Position numbers and translations under genes: made by a program. DNA of 35,207 bases from positions 1 to 35,207 of the forward strand of contig DUPJ01000061.1 of the NCBI GenBank assembly GCA_012838355.1, read 5' to 3'. How positions within the stretch are numbered: the stretch's first letter is position 1; every line of letters begins with the position of its first letter. Shown here in pieces: positions 9,875-18,624 of the stretch. The stretch comes from Clostridiaceae bacterium (GTDB lineage: Bacteria > Bacillota > Clostridia > Saccharofermentanales > DTU023). The notes below the pieces were generated by a model. It did no database searches, was not told the origin of the DNA, and worked only from the letters and a program-made list of their open reading frames with translations.

Positions 9875-10504
9875 ATGATGAAAAAAATGAAACGGACGCA
9901 TCGCCGAAAGCCTATGTTTTATGTCATCATCATCTTTCTTGTCATTACGCTTGGTCTGGTCGCCCTCGACCGGTTGGTCGCCACTGTCGGACACCGGCGC
10001 ATCATCGAGCCGTTTCAGGCGGCAGAGGCCGATGCCATCATTGTCCCCGGTGCCAAAATCAATCCGGACGGATCGCCGACCGATATGCTGAAGGATCGTC
10101 TTGATGCTGCGATTGCCCTCTATGCGAGCAAACGGGCCCCGCTTATTCTTGTCTCCGGTGACGGGCGCGACAGTGCGCTGAATGAAACGGCCTCGATGGC
10201 CGCTTACCTGAAAACGGCAGGCATTCCGGCGGCCGCCATCGTCATTGATCCGGAAGGATACGATACGTTTCAGACGGTATTGCGATCGAAGGATGCGTAC
10301 GCGATCAGGTCATCGATCATCGTTACGCAGACATTCCACCTGGAACGCGCCCTGTTTATCGCCAATGCTCTGGATTCTGACATGATGGGCGTTGCTTCGG
10401 ATTTCAGAGACTACGCGTCGATGCCCCTGATGCGCCTGCGCGAGGTGGCTGCCAGAGTCAAGGCACTTTATGAGTGTGCCGTGTTCGGCTTGTCCCGTTC
10501 CTGA
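9875..10504 (+). CDS. YdcF/SanA-like DUF218 family membrane-anchored protein
   Basis: N-terminal TM; ADAIIVPGAKINPDG…LILVSGDGRD…VTQTFHLERALFIA; start could be 9875, 9878 or 9887. Confidence 0.85.
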   Translation: MMKKMKRTHRRKPMFYVIIIFLVITLGLVALDRLVATVGHRRIIEPFQAAEADAIIVPGAKINPDGSPTDMLKDRLDAAIALYASKRAPLILVSGDGRDSALNETASMAAYLKTAGIPAAAIVIDPEGYDTFQTVLRSKDAYAIRSSIIVTQTFHLERALFIANALDSDMMGVASDFRDYASMPLMRLREVAARVKALYECAVFGLSRS

Positions 10505-11538
10505 GACGAATGCGGTTTTTCGACGCGCAGCGCACGGACGTTCGTTGCCAAAACGTTGATTGCCGTGAATTGCTCCACCTTTTCCGCCACCTCCAGCTGA
10601 CACGCCATCAGCACTTCCTGGGCATTAAAACCGAGAAATATGGACAGATCAAGATCGAGCACGATGCCGTACTTTTCCATTTTGATGCCGTGCCGCAGCA
10701 GTTTGGCAACGCCCGGAACCGACTGAAGAATAATCTTGATCAGCTTGGCGAGTGCCTCGTCCGACATGGAGTAACTTCCCAGTGTGGAGAAGGTCGGCCG
10801 TACGATCGTACGGTCGGTATCGGCAGGATAGGGCGCGGTGGTTTCAAAGCGCCGCCTCAGTTTCTGCAGCGGTTCGGCAAAATAACCGGAAAACTCGTGC
10901 TTGATTTCCATACTGGGCACCGGAATGGCATGCCGGCCTTCGGTCAGACGCGTCTGCTTTGCCTCCGCCCGTTCTGCTTCAGATGTCACATCCTCAATGC
11001 GAATCAAAATGGTTGGCGGATTGAGCCAGAGCTGCCGGCAGATCCGTAGCAGCATTTCATGTGACGTTCCGACGATCATCAGTGCCGCCGGACGGTGCTC
11101 GATCAGTGCACGCCGCATCGAAGTCGCCCGGGACTCGTCGAGAAAGATGGCTTGCCGGACCGAATCCATTTTTGTTTTGGCGCGCTTGGCTGATGATCCG
11201 GCAATGATGCTGCTGCCATGAATGAGAAGGCCGTCATCGATCAGGTACTGGATGTTGTATTTTCGTGCCACACTGATCGCCCGGGTGCTCTTGCCGGTTC
11301 CGGAGGCACCGACAAACGCGATCACGGCAATCCGCGAGAGAACGTCACGGATTTCTGAGTGCGTGGCCTCGCCGATCGCGACACTGCGTTCCTGAACCTG
11401 TGTCTTCACGACCTCGGCAAATTTTCCGAACGGATTAAAGCCGCCTTCGTCCTGGTTCGGCCAGCGATTTACCGCTGGATGGTCACCGCCACGGCGAAAG
11501 CCCGATTTTCGTTTTCGTCTTCGGCCAAACAGCGGCAT
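10468..11538 (-). CDS. P-loop NTPase domain protein with C-terminal Asp23/Gls24-like domain
   Basis: Walker A GASGTGKST near residue 80; C-terminus IKIILQSVPGVAKLLRHGIKMEKYGIVLDLDLSIFLGFNAQEVLMACQLEVAEKVEQFTAINVLATNVRALRV resembles Asp23/Gls24 repeats. Confidence 0.7.
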   Translation of the reverse strand: MPLFGRRRKRKSGFRRGGDHPAVNRWPNQDEGGFNPFGKFAEVVKTQVQERSVAIGEATHSEIRDVLSRIAVIAFVGASGTGKSTRAISVARKYNIQYLIDDGLLIHGSSIIAGSSAKRAKTKMDSVRQAIFLDESRATSMRRALIEHRPAALMIVGTSHEMLLRICRQLWLNPPTILIRIEDVTSEAERAEAKQTRLTEGRHAIPVPSMEIKHEFSGYFAEPLQKLRRRFETTAPYPADTDRTIVRPTFSTLGSYSMSDEALAKLIKIILQSVPGVAKLLRHGIKMEKYGIVLDLDLSIFLGFNAQEVLMACQLEVAEKVEQFTAINVLATNVRALRVEKPHSSQERDKPNTAHS

Positions 11539-11543
11539 TGCGG

Positions 11544-12272
11544 CTATGCTTCTTCCCAGTTGTCAAAAACGTCCTGGACATCATCGTGCGCATTCAGGGC
11601 ATCGCGCAGCTTCTCCATATCCAGGCGCATCGTCTCGTCATCAAGACGTACTGTCGTGATGGGAACCGGTCCCAGGCTGGCGTCTGCGAAGCGGTAACCG
11701 CTTGATTCCAGCTGATCGCGGACCGTTTCATAATCATCCGGCGCCGTCGTTATCTCGATCATTTCCTCGTCACTCACGATATCGTCTGCACCGGCTTCGA
11801 GTGCAGCCATCATCACAGCCTCTTCGTCATCATATTCTTCCCTGTCAAGAATGAGGCTGCCCCTGGTTTCGAACTGAAAGGCAACGCTGCCTTTGGTGCC
11901 CAGATTGCCGCCGTATTTGTCGAAGTAATGACGGACGTCGCCGGCAGTGCGATTACGGTTATCGGTCAGTGCCCGAACCATAACGGCAACGCCGCCGGGC
12001 CCGTATCCTTCATAAACGGCTTCTTCAAAATTATCGCCCTCGCCCGCGCCGGCCGCCTTGGCGATGGAGCGCGAAATATTGTCATTCGGCATATTGCTTG
12101 CTTTTGCTCTGGCAATGACGTCACGCAGCGTCCGGTTCGACATCGGGTCGGCACCGCCGTGCCGGACGGCCAGCGCGATTTCTCTGCCGAGCTTCGTGAA
12201 AATCTGCGCTCTTTCTGCATCGACGGCGCCTTTGCGCCGCTTGATATTGCTCCATTTTGAATGACCTGACAT
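11544..12272 (-). CDS. yebC: YebC/PmpR family transcriptional/translational regulator
   Basis: MSGHSKWSNIKRRKGAVDAERAQIFTKLGREI… canonical YebC N-terminus. Confidence 0.95.
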   Translation of the reverse strand: MSGHSKWSNIKRRKGAVDAERAQIFTKLGREIALAVRHGGADPMSNRTLRDVIARAKASNMPNDNISRSIAKAAGAGEGDNFEEAVYEGYGPGGVAVMVRALTDNRNRTAGDVRHYFDKYGGNLGTKGSVAFQFETRGSLILDREEYDDEEAVMMAALEAGADDIVSDEEMIEITTAPDDYETVRDQLESSGYRFADASLGPVPITTVRLDDETMRLDMEKLRDALNAHDDVQDVFDNWEEA

Positions 12273-12296
12273 ATCATTTCCCCCTCAAACTGTCTA

Positions 12297-12956
12297 TCAC
12301 GCGGGATTCGTCCCCTTTATTGTAGCCTCTTTCGCCATCGGAAGGTAGCTGTCGTCAAGCTGCAAAACATCGGCCTGTCCGGCGGACAAATCTAGGATTT
12401 GACTCTCAAAGTTTTCTACTCTGGCCAGCGGAACCGCAACCTGAAATGACACCTGTGCAAGAAACTGCACCTGAGATATCACGAATCCGCTGCGCTGAAG
12501 TCCGTCCTGAACGCGCTCGCCCATGTCGTAACCGACCGTCACCTGATAACGGCGTACCCTCGTCTGGGTGCAGATACCGGCCGCCTCAAGCGCAAGTGAC
12601 GCACATTTTCCGTATGCGCGCACCAATCCGCCTGTGCCAAGTTTTGTACCGCCGAAATAGCGAACGACAAAGAGACCGGCGTGATACAGGCCGGCTCCTG
12701 TCAGCGCATCCATCAGCGGCGGACCGGCAGTTCCCTTCGGTTCTCCGTCGTCGGAAAAACGGCTGTATTGCTCTGGCAGCAGCATGCGATATGCGAACAC
12801 GACATGATTCGCATCGGCATACGTCTTGCGCAGACCGGCCAGGTGACTTTCGGCAGCCGCAGTCGACTGCAGGCGCACGGCAAATCCGAGAAAACGTGAT
12901 TTTTTTTCGATCAGCGCAGACTGACCGTCATTGGCCAGCGTATTATATTGCTCCAT
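12297..12956 (-). CDS. yigZ: YigZ/IMPACT family protein
   Basis: IEKKSRFLGFAV…FSDDGEPKGTAGPPLMDAL…VVRYFGGTKLGTGGLVRAY. Confidence 0.93.
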   Translation of the reverse strand: MEQYNTLANDGQSALIEKKSRFLGFAVRLQSTAAAESHLAGLRKTYADANHVVFAYRMLLPEQYSRFSDDGEPKGTAGPPLMDALTGAGLYHAGLFVVRYFGGTKLGTGGLVRAYGKCASLALEAAGICTQTRVRRYQVTVGYDMGERVQDGLQRSGFVISQVQFLAQVSFQVAVPLARVENFESQILDLSAGQADVLQLDDSYLPMAKEATIKGTNPA

Positions 12957-13012
12957 ACTGCCAGTGTATCCGAATTTCGCCAGAGATCTCAAATCACGCT
13001 ATAATGGACGCC

Positions 13013-14395
13013 ATGAATGGCGCATTCAAACGATCTGGAGGCTATCGCTCACCGTGGACCCGACGCCTTGTCCTGCTGATTGCCATGGTCCTCGTTCTCG
13101 TCCTCGTTGTGTATGCGATCGTGAGCCGGCCGCCCGCAGATATGCTGAGCGATGAAGACTTCACTGCGGTCGCCGTCAGCACCTATTCAGAAGGACCGGT
13201 TCCCACCGAGGCTTTGGTTCGCACCGGTGTTCTGAGTGAGAGTGACGCTGCCGAGATAGATAAGATCGAACGCTTCTTCGGGCCGCTCCCCGTGGTCGAT
13301 CAGCCGCTGAAGGCACCGCACAAGGCTGTTCGCGGCATCTACATACTCGACGGACAGAATATCGATCAGGCAATCAGCCTGGCCGAAGCGGGGCACATCA
13401 ATGCCGTCGTGATCGATTTCAAGGAAGATAACGGGCTGCGCTACCCAAGCAAACTGCCGCTCGCGCGTGAAATCGGTGCCAGCCAGAATCAGCCCCTGCA
13501 AGATCACATCGGACGCCTCAAGGAGGCGGGTATCTATGTCATCGGCCGCGTTGTCTGTTTCAAGGACAAACCGCTGGCAAACGCCCGTCCCGAATTGGCG
13601 ATTGCGGATCAATACGGCAACGTTCTTGGATTCTCCGGTGAAGGCGGCGTCGCCTTTCTGAATCCCTATGACACGCGAAACTGGGATTATTTTATCGATG
13701 TCGCGCTTGAAGCCATTGAAATGGGCGCAGACGAAATTCAGTTTGATTACGTGCGGTTCCCTACGGGGCGGACCACTTCCGGCGAAATGCCTTACTTCGG
13801 CGATCCCGAAGTCATACCGACCAGGTCTCAGGCCATCAACCGCTTCCTCGAAACGGCCCGGGTTCTGATCACAGAAAAGCACGGCGTGCCGGTCGCGGCC
13901 GATGTTTTCTCCATCGTCATCGCGAGCAGACTGGACGGTGACGTTTTAGGGCAGGACTGGAATACCATCGGCCAGACGGGCATCGACAGCATCAGCCCGA
14001 TGGTGTACCCCTCGCATTACGCAAATGATGCATCCGATCATTACACGGGAAACGGCCAGGGGACGTACTTGGGCGGCAAGCTCTTCACGAAGCCGGATCT
14101 GCACCCGTTCGAAGTCACAAAATTTGCGCTGCTGGAGGGACAGGTCGCCCGCATGTATGGCGACTATGCGACGGTTCGCCCGTTTCTTCAGGCATTCACG
14201 GCAACGTATCTGCCGGCCGGTTACTACATGGAATATGATGCGGCGGCCATTGCCGAAACAATTGCCGCCGTCTATGCCGCCGGATATGATGAGTGGCTGC
14301 TGTGGTCGCCTCAGGCGCTCTACGATGAAGCAATCTTTACGGTCGAATCCATTCAAGACCGCCCAGATACGGCTGCAGAACCGTCGGGATCCTGA
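13013..14395 (+). CDS. Putative glycoside hydrolase (DUF4015/COG1306-like TIM-barrel), membrane-anchored
   Basis: N-terminal TM RRLVLLIAMVLVLVLVVYAIV; VRGIYILDGQ…NAVVIDFKEDNG…EIQFDYVRFPTG…DSISPMVYPSHY. Confidence 0.85.
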   Translation: MNGAFKRSGGYRSPWTRRLVLLIAMVLVLVLVVYAIVSRPPADMLSDEDFTAVAVSTYSEGPVPTEALVRTGVLSESDAAEIDKIERFFGPLPVVDQPLKAPHKAVRGIYILDGQNIDQAISLAEAGHINAVVIDFKEDNGLRYPSKLPLAREIGASQNQPLQDHIGRLKEAGIYVIGRVVCFKDKPLANARPELAIADQYGNVLGFSGEGGVAFLNPYDTRNWDYFIDVALEAIEMGADEIQFDYVRFPTGRTTSGEMPYFGDPEVIPTRSQAINRFLETARVLITEKHGVPVAADVFSIVIASRLDGDVLGQDWNTIGQTGIDSISPMVYPSHYANDASDHYTGNGQGTYLGGKLFTKPDLHPFEVTKFALLEGQVARMYGDYATVRPFLQAFTATYLPAGYYMEYDAAAIAETIAAVYAAGYDEWLLWSPQALYDEAIFTVESIQDRPDTAAEPSGS

Positions 14396-15614
14396 CACTG
14401 CCGTCCGCTTCCTGAAACTGCTCCACGATCGCCGGGATCAGCCGGCTGGTTGCCAGACCGGATGCGTTCAGCGTGTGCAGAAACTCCGGTTTGCCCGTTT
14501 CGCTGCTGCGGTAGCGGATGTTGCCCCGCCGCGCCTGATAGGCGCCGGCACTCGAGGCTGAACTGACCTCTTTGTAGCCACCCATGCTCGGTATGTAAAC
14601 TTCCACATCAAGTGTCTTTTCCATGGAGGCACTGCAGTCTTCCGCCGCCAGTTTGCTGACACGGAAGTGCAGGCCGAGGCTGCGCACCAGATCCGCTGCT
14701 TTTTCCGTCAGTTCGTCGAGCGCCCGGTCCGTGTCAGCCGGAACGACGTATTGGAACATTTCGATTTTGTTGAACTGATGCCCCCGAATCATGCCGCGCT
14801 CGTCTGCGCGATAGCTGCCCGCTTCGCGTCGATAACAGGGCGTGTAGGCAAAGAGTTTTTTCGGCAGTTCTGCTTCCGGCAGAATTTCGTCGCGGTAGAG
14901 GCTTGCCAGAGCTGTCTCGGCGGTTGGCAGGAGAAAGCGGAATGTATCCGATCCGTCGCTGACACGAAAGATATCCTCTTCAAATTTGGGGAACTGACCG
15001 CTGGTGTAACCGCATTCGTAACTCACGATATGAGGCAGAAGCATCATCTCATAGCCGTCAGCCAGGTGCCGGTCGATGAAGAAAGAGAGCAATGCCCATT
15101 CCAGTCTTGCCCCCATTCCCTGGTAAATCCAGTACCCGCTGCCGGCCAGTTTGGCGCCGCGCTCATAGTCGATCATGCGAAGCTGGGTGACAAGCTCCAC
15201 GTGGTGCTTCGGCTCAAAGTCAAATTCGGGCTTCTCACCCCAGGTATAAATGACTTCATTGTTTTCTTTTCCTCCGGGCACGACGTCATCGGCCGGCAGG
15301 TTGGGCAGGCGGTCAAGAAAGTCCGACATGCGCGTATTGACGAGCAGCAATTCACCGTCAAGTTCCTTGATCTGGTCACCGACGTCACGCATGCGCGCAA
15401 GCTCCGCAGAAATATCATTTCCCGCCTTTTTCAAAAGCGGTATGGACGCTGAAACACGGTTGCGTTCCGCTTTCAGCGACTCTGTCTCGCCGATCAGGCG
15501 GCGACGTTCTGCATCGTCATTCAGAAACGGCTGAAAGTCGACGTCAAAGCCCCGTCTGGCCAGTTTTTCCCGAACGGCTTCGGGCTGTTTGCGAATATAC
15601 ATAGCGTCCAGCAT
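14337..15614 (-). CDS. serS: Seryl-tRNA synthetase
   Basis: MLDAMYIRKQPEAVREKLARRG…TAETALASLYRDEIL…RREAGSYRADERGMIRGHQFNKIE; SD GGAGG. Confidence 0.97.
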   Translation of the reverse strand: MLDAMYIRKQPEAVREKLARRGFDVDFQPFLNDDAERRRLIGETESLKAERNRVSASIPLLKKAGNDISAELARMRDVGDQIKELDGELLLVNTRMSDFLDRLPNLPADDVVPGGKENNEVIYTWGEKPEFDFEPKHHVELVTQLRMIDYERGAKLAGSGYWIYQGMGARLEWALLSFFIDRHLADGYEMMLLPHIVSYECGYTSGQFPKFEEDIFRVSDGSDTFRFLLPTAETALASLYRDEILPEAELPKKLFAYTPCYRREAGSYRADERGMIRGHQFNKIEMFQYVVPADTDRALDELTEKAADLVRSLGLHFRVSKLAAEDCSASMEKTLDVEVYIPSMGGYKEVSSASSAGAYQARRGNIRYRSSETGKPEFLHTLNASGLATSRLIPAIVEQFQEADGSVRIPTVLQPYLGGLEWIRP

Positions 15615-15691
15615 AAAAGCGCCTCCACGTGAATTACTGCAACCAGTATAACGCATTCATTGTGCGAGAAATAAAGGTGGCTCACTTTCGC

Positions 15692-15697
15692 TATAAT
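15692..15697 (+). promoter_or_regulatory. -10 element TATAAT for the downstream flavoprotein gene
   Basis: TTTCGCTATAATGGACGGATCAGGAGG then ATG at 15720. Confidence 0.5.
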
Positions 15698-15719
15698 GGA
15701 CGGATCAGGAGGACATTGC

Positions 15720-16622
15720 ATGGAATATGATTGCATAGTTATCGGGCGCGGACCTGCCGGCATACAGGCTGCGATTTATGCCGTGAGAGCCGGACTTTCC
15801 GTTGGTGTAGTCGGCAGGGATGCCGGAGCACTCGCAAAAACAGAGCTCATCGAGAACTATTTCGGGTTTGAGAATCCGATCTCCGGCGCTGCCTTGATGA
15901 AGGCCGGACAGGCTCAGGCAGCACGCCTCGGTGTCACGTTTTACGAAGAAGAAGTGACCAGTGCCGGCTGGGGCAGTGCCGGATTGTACGTCCGCTTTGC
16001 GGAAACGACACTCGATGCAAAAACGGTGATTGTTGCGACCGGCATGCCCAGAAAAAAACCGGCCATCGCCGGCATCGAGCAGTTTGAAGGCAACGGCGTC
16101 AGTTATTGTGCCGTTTGTGACGCGTTTTTCTACAAGCAAAAACAGGTGGCGGTCGTCGGTACCGGCAAGTATGCCGTTTCCGAAGCGGCCGAACTGGCAC
16201 CGTTTGCCGGCCAGATCACGATGCTGTCAAACGGCCGTCCGTTTACCGAACCACTGCCGGACTCGATCCCCCTGATCGAGGAAAAAATCGCCGGCATCAG
16301 CGGTGACGAGGATGGTCGGGTCAAAGCCGTCACCTTCGCAAGCGGCAGTCAGCTGATGCTGGACGGTCTCTTCATCGCTGAAGGCACTGCATCGGCACTC
16401 GATTTTGCGACCAAACTCGGACTTGACGTACAGGACAACGCCATTTCGATTGACAAGCAGTGCTGTACGAACTTGCCGGGCATTTTTGCCTGCGGCGACT
16501 GTACGGGCGGACTTCTGCAAATTGCGAAAGCCGTCGGTGAAGGCGCAGCAGCAGGCATGAGTGCCGCCGCCTACGTCAAGGAGCTGAAGGGCGAATCACT
16601 CCAGCAGACGCAGTGGCATTGA
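15720..16622 (+). CDS. Thioredoxin reductase-like FAD flavoprotein
   Basis: IGRGPAGIQAAIYAVRAGL FAD motif, SYCAVCDAFFY CxxC motif, IFACGDCTGG C-terminal FAD motif; SD AGGAGG. Confidence 0.88.
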   Translation: MEYDCIVIGRGPAGIQAAIYAVRAGLSVGVVGRDAGALAKTELIENYFGFENPISGAALMKAGQAQAARLGVTFYEEEVTSAGWGSAGLYVRFAETTLDAKTVIVATGMPRKKPAIAGIEQFEGNGVSYCAVCDAFFYKQKQVAVVGTGKYAVSEAAELAPFAGQITMLSNGRPFTEPLPDSIPLIEEKIAGISGDEDGRVKAVTFASGSQLMLDGLFIAEGTASALDFATKLGLDVQDNAISIDKQCCTNLPGIFACGDCTGGLLQIAKAVGEGAAAGMSAAAYVKELKGESLQQTQWH

Positions 16623-16652
16623 CCGCCCGACACCGGTGTCATAGGCGCACAT

Positions 16653-16686
16653 CAAAAAAGACCATCGCAAGATGGCCTTTTTTGAT
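16653..16686. terminator. Bidirectional Rho-independent terminator between flavoprotein gene and rplL
   Basis: AAAAAAGACCATCgcaaGATGGCCTTTTTT. Confidence 0.9.
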
Positions 16687-16719
16687 TGGGACATAATGTG
16701 TCCGCTATTTGCTGTTGGT

Positions 16720-17097
16720 TTACTTCACTTCAACTTCAGCGCCGGCTTCCTTCAGCTTCGCCGCAGCGGCTTCAGCCTCTTCCTTGCTGACATTTTCCTT
16801 GACGGCTTTCGGTGCTTCGTCGACAACTGCTTTGGCTTCTTTCAAGCCAAGACCGGTGAGCTCGCGCACAACTTTGATTACGGAGATCTTGTTCGGACCG
16901 GCCGCTTTCAAATTAACCGTAAATTCGGTCTGCTCTTCTTCAACCTGGGCGGCGGCGCCGTTGGCAGGTGCAGACGCGACCATAGCCGCGGCAGAAACGT
17001 CAAACGCTTCTTCGAGCGTCTTCACGAGTTCATTCAGTTCGAGCACCGTAAGGCCCTGAACATCTTCCAGAATTTTTGCGATTTTTTCACTCGCCAT
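16720..17097 (-). CDS. rplL: 50S ribosomal protein L7/L12
   Basis: [30 protein letters not shown]…[29 protein letters not shown]. Confidence 0.97.
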   Translation of the reverse strand: MASEKIAKILEDVQGLTVLELNELVKTLEEAFDVSAAAMVASAPANGAAAQVEEEQTEFTVNLKAAGPNKISVIKVVRELTGLGLKEAKAVVDEAPKAVKENVSKEEAEAAAAKLKEAGAEVEVK

Positions 17098-17114
17098 GTG
17101 TGGATCCTCCATCC

Positions 17115-17762
17115 TTATTCTTCGGTTTTTTCGCCTGAAGCCTCTGCAGCTTCAGCGGGTTTTGCAGCCGTTTCGGCAGCGGTTTCCGTCGCTTCACTAG
17201 CTTCTGCTGCTTCTGTGGCTTCTGTTGCTTCTGTTGCTTCAGTCGAAGCAGCAGCGGCAGGTTCGCCGGATTCCAGTTTCTCGGCAGCCAGATTCAGTGT
17301 GATGGCCAAACGGGTAATCGGGTACAAAAGCGTTGATACAAGCTGGGTATACAAGACATCCATGGGCGGTATCAGGGCCAGCTCCTGGACGGTTTCGGCC
17401 GGGACATATTCCCCCTGCATCACACCGCCCTTGACACTTGTCTTTTTGAACTTGTCGGCAAATTGCTTGACAAGCCGCGGTGCCGTGACGACGTCCTCCG
17501 CTGAATATGCGATGGCCGTCGGGCCCTTCAAGACATCTTCCAGCCCTTTGACACCAATCATTTCAAACGCTCGGCTTGAAATCGAATTTTTGACAACACG
17601 ATACGTCACGCCCGCTTTTCTGAATTCAGCGCGCATTTCCGTGTCTTCGGCGACAGTCAGTCCTTTGTAATCGGTAAAGACAAGAGACGATGCCGTTTTC
17701 AGTTCTTCACTGAGACTTGAAACAGCTTTCTTTTTGTTTTCCAGTATTTTTGGACTTGGCAT
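17115..17762 (-). CDS. rplJ: 50S ribosomal protein L10 with Thr/Glu/Ala-rich C-terminal extension
   Basis: [40 protein letters not shown]… followed by (TEA)n tail. Confidence 0.95.
   Translation of the reverse strand: MPSPKILENKKKAVSSLSEELKTASSLVFTDYKGLTVAEDTEMRAEFRKAGVTYRVVKNSISSRAFEMIGVKGLEDVLKGPTAIAYSAEDVVTAPRLVKQFADKFKKTSVKGGVMQGEYVPAETVQELALIPPMDVLYTQLVSTLLYPITRLAITLNLAAEKLESGEPAAAASTEATEATEATEAAEASEATETAAETAAKPAEAAEASGEKTEE
17200..17241 (-). repeat. In-frame ~9-bp tandem repeat (GCTTCTGTT-like units) encoding TEA repeats in the L10 tail
   Basis: gcttctgct gcttctgtg gcttctgtt gcttctgtt gcttca. Confidence 0.85.
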
Positions 17763-17781
17763 GTTTTCTGGTTCCTCCTTC

Positions 17782-17831
17782 TTTCAAATTTAAACCCCTC
17801 ACGCGTGCAGACGGAGGGGTCTTCTTTGAAA
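17782..17831 (-). promoter_or_regulatory. Nested hairpin just upstream of the rplJ SD (candidate attenuator/translation-control structure)
   Basis: TTTCAAA…ACCCCTC…GAGGGGT…TTTGAAA nested inverted repeats. Confidence 0.55.
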
Positions 17832-17921
17832 AGACGTCTCCGCCTCGGTGGGACAGCCGGACTGTTTATGCAGTGCTCCCACTTTCTCTGGCGAAAAGGT
17901 TGGTTTTTACACTAGTCGCGC
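17832..17921 (-). ncRNA. Ribosomal protein L10 leader
   Basis: rplA-rplJ intergenic minus strand: AACCUUUUCGCCAGAGAAAGUGGGAGC…CCCACCGAGGCGG, matching the conserved L10-leader CCGAGG region. Confidence 0.65.
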
Positions 17922-18611
17922 TTAAGCCTGCTTTGTGCTCGTGCGGATGCCGGGGCCCATCGTGCTGGCCAGAACGCAGCGCTTGATGTACTGTCCTTTG
18001 GCGGACGCCGGCTTTGCCTTGATAACGGCGCTCAGAAGCGTGTTGAAGTTTTCCATCAGCTGGTCTGCTTCAAACGATGCTTTGCCGATCGGGCAGTGAA
18101 TGATGTTTTGCTTGTCGAGACGGTATTCGATCTTGCCGGCCTTGGAGTCCTGCACGGCGCGACCAACGTCCATCGTGACCGTTCCCGATTTCGGGTTCGG
18201 CATCAGGCCCTTGGGACCGAGCACGCGGCCAAGTCGGCCGACGACACCCATCATATCGGGCGTGGCGACGACAACGTCAAAATCAAACCAGTTCTCTTTC
18301 TGGATTTTCTCGACCATGTCTTCGGCACCGACATAATCGGCTCCGGCTTCTTTCGCCTCGTCGGCTTTCGGTCCTTTGGCGAAGACGAGCACACGAACCG
18401 TGCGGCCCGTTCCGTGCGGCAATACAACAGCGCCGCGGACCTGCTGGTCTGCGTGTCTCGAGTCGACGCCGAGACGAATGTGCATCTCGACGGATTCGTC
18501 AAACTTGGCTTTCGCCGTTTGTTTGACAAGCTCAATGGCTTCCCGCGGTTCGTACGTTTTTGCGCGATCGACCATGGCTGCCACTTCTTTATAGCGTTTA
18601 CCCTTTTTCAT
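17922..18611 (-). CDS. rplA: 50S ribosomal protein L1
   Basis: [50 protein letters not shown]. Confidence 0.97.
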   Translation of the reverse strand: MKKGKRYKEVAAMVDRAKTYEPREAIELVKQTAKAKFDESVEMHIRLGVDSRHADQQVRGAVVLPHGTGRTVRVLVFAKGPKADEAKEAGADYVGAEDMVEKIQKENWFDFDVVVATPDMMGVVGRLGRVLGPKGLMPNPKSGTVTMDVGRAVQDSKAGKIEYRLDKQNIIHCPIGKASFEADQLMENFNTLLSAVIKAKPASAKGQYIKRCVLASTMGPGIRTSTKQA

Positions 18612-18624
18612 GCCGCTCGCCTCC

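Noticed and set aside
12446-13012. N-terminal extension of the glycoside-hydrolase-like ORF
   Set aside because: Runs antisense through yigZ; true start is near 13013, where the signal-anchor begins
15696-15719. ATG at 15696 as start of the flavoprotein
   Set aside because: This ATG is inside the TATAATG -10 box; ATG 15720 has an AGGAGG SD and the FAD-fold N-terminus
16672-17670. 332-aa plus-strand ORF opposite rplL/rplJ
   Set aside because: Antisense to ribosomal protein genes; Ala/Ser/Val run reflects the L10 repeat read backwards
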